Of a stretch of DNA of 10,805 bases, positions 7,051 through 10,805 are shown piece by piece; positions within the stretch are counted from its first letter, which is position 1, and every line of letters begins with the position of its first letter. The stretch comes from Gammaproteobacteria bacterium (GTDB taxonomy: Bacteria; Pseudomonadota; Gammaproteobacteria; Steroidobacterales; Steroidobacteraceae). The translations under genes were made by a program, and so were the position numbers. The stretch is from positions 1 through 10,805 of the forward strand of contig JAOUGR010000040.1 of the NCBI GenBank assembly GCA_029857655.1, given 5' to 3'. The notes under the pieces are model-generated. The model searched no databases and had not been told where the DNA came from. It worked only from the letters and a program-made list of their open reading frames with translations.

Positions 7051-8228
7051 TTTCATGGGTCCGCTGCACGGAATCAAGGTTCTCGACCTCAGCCGCATCC
7101 TTGCCGGTCCCTGGGCGACGCAGTGCCTTGCCGATTTTGGCGCGACGGTCTGGAAAGTGGAAAAACCGGGCGCCGGCGACGATACGCGGCACTGGGGCCC
7201 GCCCTGGATGAAGGATGCCGGGGGCCGCGACACCGGCGAGGCGGCGTATTACCTCTCCAGCAACCGCGGCAAATATTCGCTGGCCATCGATTTCACCAGA
7301 GCTGCGGGACAGAAGCTGATTCGTGGGCTCGCACAACGCGCCGACGTGCTGATCGAGAACTTCAGGGTCGGCACGCTTGCGCGCTACGGCCTCGGATACA
7401 AGGACCTCGGCGCGCTGAACCAGCGACTGATCTATTGCTCGATCTCGGCTTTCGGCCAGGACGGCCCCGAAGCTGGCGGCGCCGGCTACGACGCGATGAT
7501 CCAGGGCATGTCGGGGCTCATGAGCGTCACCGGAGTGCCGGATGGCGAGCCAGGCGCCGGTCCGATCAAGGTGGGAGTCGCGGTTTCCGACCTGATCAGC
7601 GGCATGTATGCACTTTCCGCCGTTCTTGGAGCGCTCTACGAACGCGAGCAGTCCGGGCAAGGCCAGGCCATCGACCTGGCGTTACTGGACGCCCAGATTG
7701 CGGCCCTTGCAAATCAAGGACTTAACTACCTCGTTTCGGGACTCCCGCCCGGGCGGCGGGGTACGGCGCACCCAAATATCGTTCCATATCAAGCATTCGC
7801 GACAGCCGACGGTTACCTGATGCTCGCGATCGGCAATGACCGGCAGTTTGCGAGCTTCTGCACGGTCGCCGGCCGCCCGGAACTGGCCGCGGACGAGCGA
7901 TTTCGCGCCAATGCCGGGCGGGTCTCGAACCGCGCGGCGCTGGTGCCGGAAATCGACCGCCTGTGCCGGCAGAAAACGACCCGGCAGTGGCTCACTGTAT
8001 TGGCGACGGCCGGCGTTCCCTGCGGCCCGATCAACAACCTCGCGGAAGTATTCGACGAGCCCCAGGTAAAGCACCGCAAGATGCGATTCGACCTGCCACA
8101 CCCGCTGGCAGGCAAGGTGCCGCAAGTACGAAATCCCGTGCTCTACTCGCGCAGCAATCTCGAATACCGCGACCCGCCCCCGCTGCTCGGCCAGCACACG
8201 CAAGCCGTGCTGAAGCAGGAACTAGGCC

Positions 8229-8801
<573 letters not shown>

Positions 8802-8845
8802 GCGGCGAAACACCTTTTCCCGGGCCCGGAACGGGTCTATATACG

Positions 8846-8861
8846 GATGCTTTTAAGCATC
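8846..8861. promoter_or_regulatory. Palindrome in AT-rich divergent region, candidate operator
   Basis: GATGCTT-TT-AAGCATC has 7-bp arms around a 2-nt centre. It sits in a locally AT-rich island (about 8836-8870) within otherwise GC-rich sequence, between the divergent helix-turn-helix gene and the exported propeller gene. The flanks are also roughly symmetric (CTATATAC on the left, ATATATTAG on the right). A dimeric XRE-type regulator binding its own promoter would fit. It is not followed by a T-run in either direction that would suggest a terminator. Confidence 0.55.
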
Positions 8862-8914
8862 ATATATTAGTCCAAGCCGATGAAATCAATAATGGCCCAG
8901 CCGGAGCGTCACTC

Positions 8915-10805
8915 ATGAACAGGAAAACGCCCTCAAACCTGGCACGCGCCTGCCTGGTTTTCACCTTGATTTCTCCGCTCGCACTCGCCGCCGCGATCGG
9001 TGAAAAGAAGCCGAAGGAATTCGGCGCGCTCGAGTACCGGCTGATCGGTCCCTCGATCGGCGGTCGCATCACCGCCGTTGCCGGCGTGCCCGGCGACAGC
9101 CAGGTTTTTTATGCGAGTGCTGCGCAGGGCGGGTTGTGGAAATCCACCGACGGCGGACGCGAGTGGAAGCCGCTGTTCGATGAACAGGCTTCGCAGTCGA
9201 TCGGCTCCTTCGCACTCGCGCCTTCGGATCCGAATGTCATCTACGTCGGCGGCGGCGAAGCCAACACGCGTGGCAATGTCGCCATCGGTCTCGGCATCTG
9301 GAAGTCGGTCGATGCAGGCGCCACCTGGCAGCAGGTCTGGAAAGTGCGCGGCCAGATCGGCCAGATGATCGTGCACCCGACCAATCCCGACATCGCATTC
9401 GCCGCGGTGCTCGGTTCACCATTCGGCCCGGCGGAGACGCGCGGCGTCTATCGCACACTCGACGGTGGCAAGAACTGGCAGCGCGTGCTCTACAAGAATG
9501 CGGACAGCGGCGCCTCCGATGTCGCGTTCGATCCCAATAACGCAAACATCCTGTTCGCCGGGCTCTGGCAGATGCGCCGCTCGCCCTGGAGCATGACCAG
9601 CGGTGGTCCCGGCAGTGGCCTGTGGCGCTCAGCCGACAGCGGCAACAGCTGGACACAACTGACTGGCGAAGGCTTGCCGGAAGGTGAATGGGGCAAGGTC
9701 GGGGTTGCCGTTGCCCCCAGCAACTCGAATCGGGTCTATGCCCTGATCGAAGCCAAGGAAGGCGGCCTGTTCCGCTCCGATAACGCCGGGGCCAAGTGGG
9801 AACGCGTCAATTCCCACCGCTCGCTGCGCCAGCGTCACTGGTATTACACGGTCCTGACCATCGACCCCACCAATCCCGACGTGATCTGGTTCCCCCAGGT
9901 CCCCCTTCTGAAGTCGATTGACGGCGGCAAGACCGTTTCCCAGGTCAAGGGCCTGCATCATGGCGACCACCACGACATCTGGATCGATCCCAAGCTTCCG
10001 CAACGCATGATCGACGGCAATGACGGGGGCATTGACATGTCGTTCGACGGTGGCCGTAGCTGGTTTGATGCGGCGCTGCCGCTTTCCCAGTTCTACAACA
10101 TCGATGTAGACGACCGCGTGCCCTACCACGTGGGCGGGACCATGCAGGACTGGGGCACGGCGAGTGGTCCGTCGCGTTCACTGGAAAGCCCGGGCCTGGG
10201 CGGCGGCGGCCGGGGCGAAGCTGGCGCGCTCGCGGACTGGATGGTGGTGGGCGGCGGTGAAGCCGGCGACTTTGTCTACGATCGCAGCCAGCCCGGTGGC
10301 GTCTTTGCCGGCGAATACTCGGGAATTATCACCTATTTCCAGCCGGGCACCGGCCAAAACCGCATGATTTCGGCCTATCCGACCTCTTCTTCGGGTCGTC
10401 CCGCTGACCAGCTGAAATACCGCTTCCAGTGGACCGCGCCGATCGCGGCGTCGCCGCATGATCCGCAGGTCATCTACCACGGCGCCAATGTGCTGTTCCG
10501 CACGCGCGACCGCGGTGCGAGCTGGCAGGCGATCAGCGGCGATCTCACGCGCAACGATCGCAGCAAGCAGCAATGGTCGGGCGGGCCGATCACCGGCGAC
10601 CTGACCGGCGTCGAGACCTACGGCACGATTTTTTCCATCGCCGAAGCGTATGCGGCAAGCGGCATTATCTGGACCGGCAGCGACGATGGCCTGGTGCATG
10701 TCAGCCGCGATGACGGCGCCAGTTGGAGCAACGTGACGCCGCGCGGCCTGCCGGTCGATGCGACCATCGAAGCCATCGAGCCCTCGCGCCGGGAAGCGGG
10801 CACGG
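8915..10805 (+). CDS. Exported Asp-box beta-propeller protein (BNR/sortilin-Vps10-like), 3' end missing
   Basis: 630 residues are visible and the frame is open at the right edge; relatives are often around 1000 aa. The start ATG is preceded by CCGGAG (GGAG 8903-8906) at 8 nt. Residues 1-27 form a signal peptide: basic N-terminus, hydrophobic core, and an Ala-rich cleavage region (LALAAA). Nine Asp boxes (SxDxGxxW type) begin near residues 77, 131, 181, 239, 288, 334, 376, 530 and 597; the first seven are 42-58 residues apart, as expected for propeller blades. The segment around 406-460, with QDWG, GPSRS and a Gly-rich stretch, matches the GGLQDNGxxxGPS region of the sortilin-like family with Trp in place of Asn. 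Proteins of this group are often labelled glycosyl hydrolases, but no catalytic residues support that here; binding or processing of an extracellular ligand is as likely. There is no visible link to the catabolic operon. Confidence 0.87.
   Translation, partial: MNRKTPSNLARACLVFTLISPLALAAAIGEKKPKEFGALEYRLIGPSIGGRITAVAGVPGDSQVFYASAAQGGLWKSTDGGREWKPLFDEQASQSIGSFALAPSDPNVIYVGGGEANTRGNVAIGLGIWKSVDAGATWQQVWKVRGQIGQMIVHPTNPDIAFAAVLGSPFGPAETRGVYRTLDGGKNWQRVLYKNADSGASDVAFDPNNANILFAGLWQMRRSPWSMTSGGPGSGLWRSADSGNSWTQLTGEGLPEGEWGKVGVAVAPSNSNRVYALIEAKEGGLFRSDNAGAKWERVNSHRSLRQRHWYYTVLTIDPTNPDVIWFPQVPLLKSIDGGKTVSQVKGLHHGDHHDIWIDPKLPQRMIDGNDGGIDMSFDGGRSWFDAALPLSQFYNIDVDDRVPYHVGGTMQDWGTASGPSRSLESPGLGGGGRGEAGALADWMVVGGGEAGDFVYDRSQPGGVFAGEYSGIITYFQPGTGQNRMISAYPTSSSGRPADQLKYRFQWTAPIAASPHDPQVIYHGANVLFRTRDRGASWQAISGDLTRNDRSKQQWSGGPITGDLTGVETYGTIFSIAEAYAASGIIWTGSDDGLVHVSRDDGASWSNVTPRGLPVDATIEAIEPSRREAGT

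Overview
The window is a GC-rich, gene-dense stretch that looks chromosomal and proteobacterial (codon use, gene families and operon style; the exact taxon is not decidable from the sequence alone). It contains no rRNA, tRNA, CRISPR array or transposase that I can see. Two genes run off the edges: a CoA-transferase at the left and a secreted beta-propeller protein at the right.

Region 1 (1-8278) is a catabolic gene cluster. A class III CoA-transferase gene (minus strand, cut by the left edge) is divergent from a tight six-gene plus-strand operon. The operon order is: HMG-CoA-lyase-like enzyme, hydantoinase/oxoprolinase subunit A, hydantoinase/oxoprolinase subunit B, GntR/FCD regulator, isochorismatase-family amidohydrolase, and a second class III CoA-transferase. 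Junctions are a 4-nt overlap or gaps of 4 to 22 nt. The 87-bp divergent promoter region carries a 15-bp direct repeat (one mismatch, 64 bp apart) built on the palindrome TGTATACA, a plausible operator for the cluster's own GntR/FCD protein. Each copy covers the inferred -10 box of one of the two divergent promoters.

Taken together, the enzymes suggest a route in which HyuA/HyuB opens a cyclic amide or imide with ATP, the amidohydrolase removes the remaining carbamoyl or amide nitrogen, a CoA-transferase activates the resulting carboxylate, and the HMGL-type aldolase cleaves the acyl-CoA. That order is inference. The substrate is unknown, and several enzymes (the lyase in particular) depart from the textbook motifs. 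I do not recognise this combination as a described pathway.

Region 2 (about 8229-8914) holds a minus-strand helix-turn-helix gene of the 'mobile mystery protein A' type. It has no visible partner B (Fic) gene. Its 3' end overlaps the end of the convergent CoA-transferase gene and contains a GGTTTC hexanucleotide repeat that encodes a Lys-Pro tail. Upstream of it lies a locally AT-rich stretch with a strong palindrome, a candidate autoregulatory operator.

Region 3 (8915-10805) is the start of an exported Asp-box (BNR/sortilin-Vps10-like) beta-propeller protein with nine visible Asp boxes, truncated by the window end.
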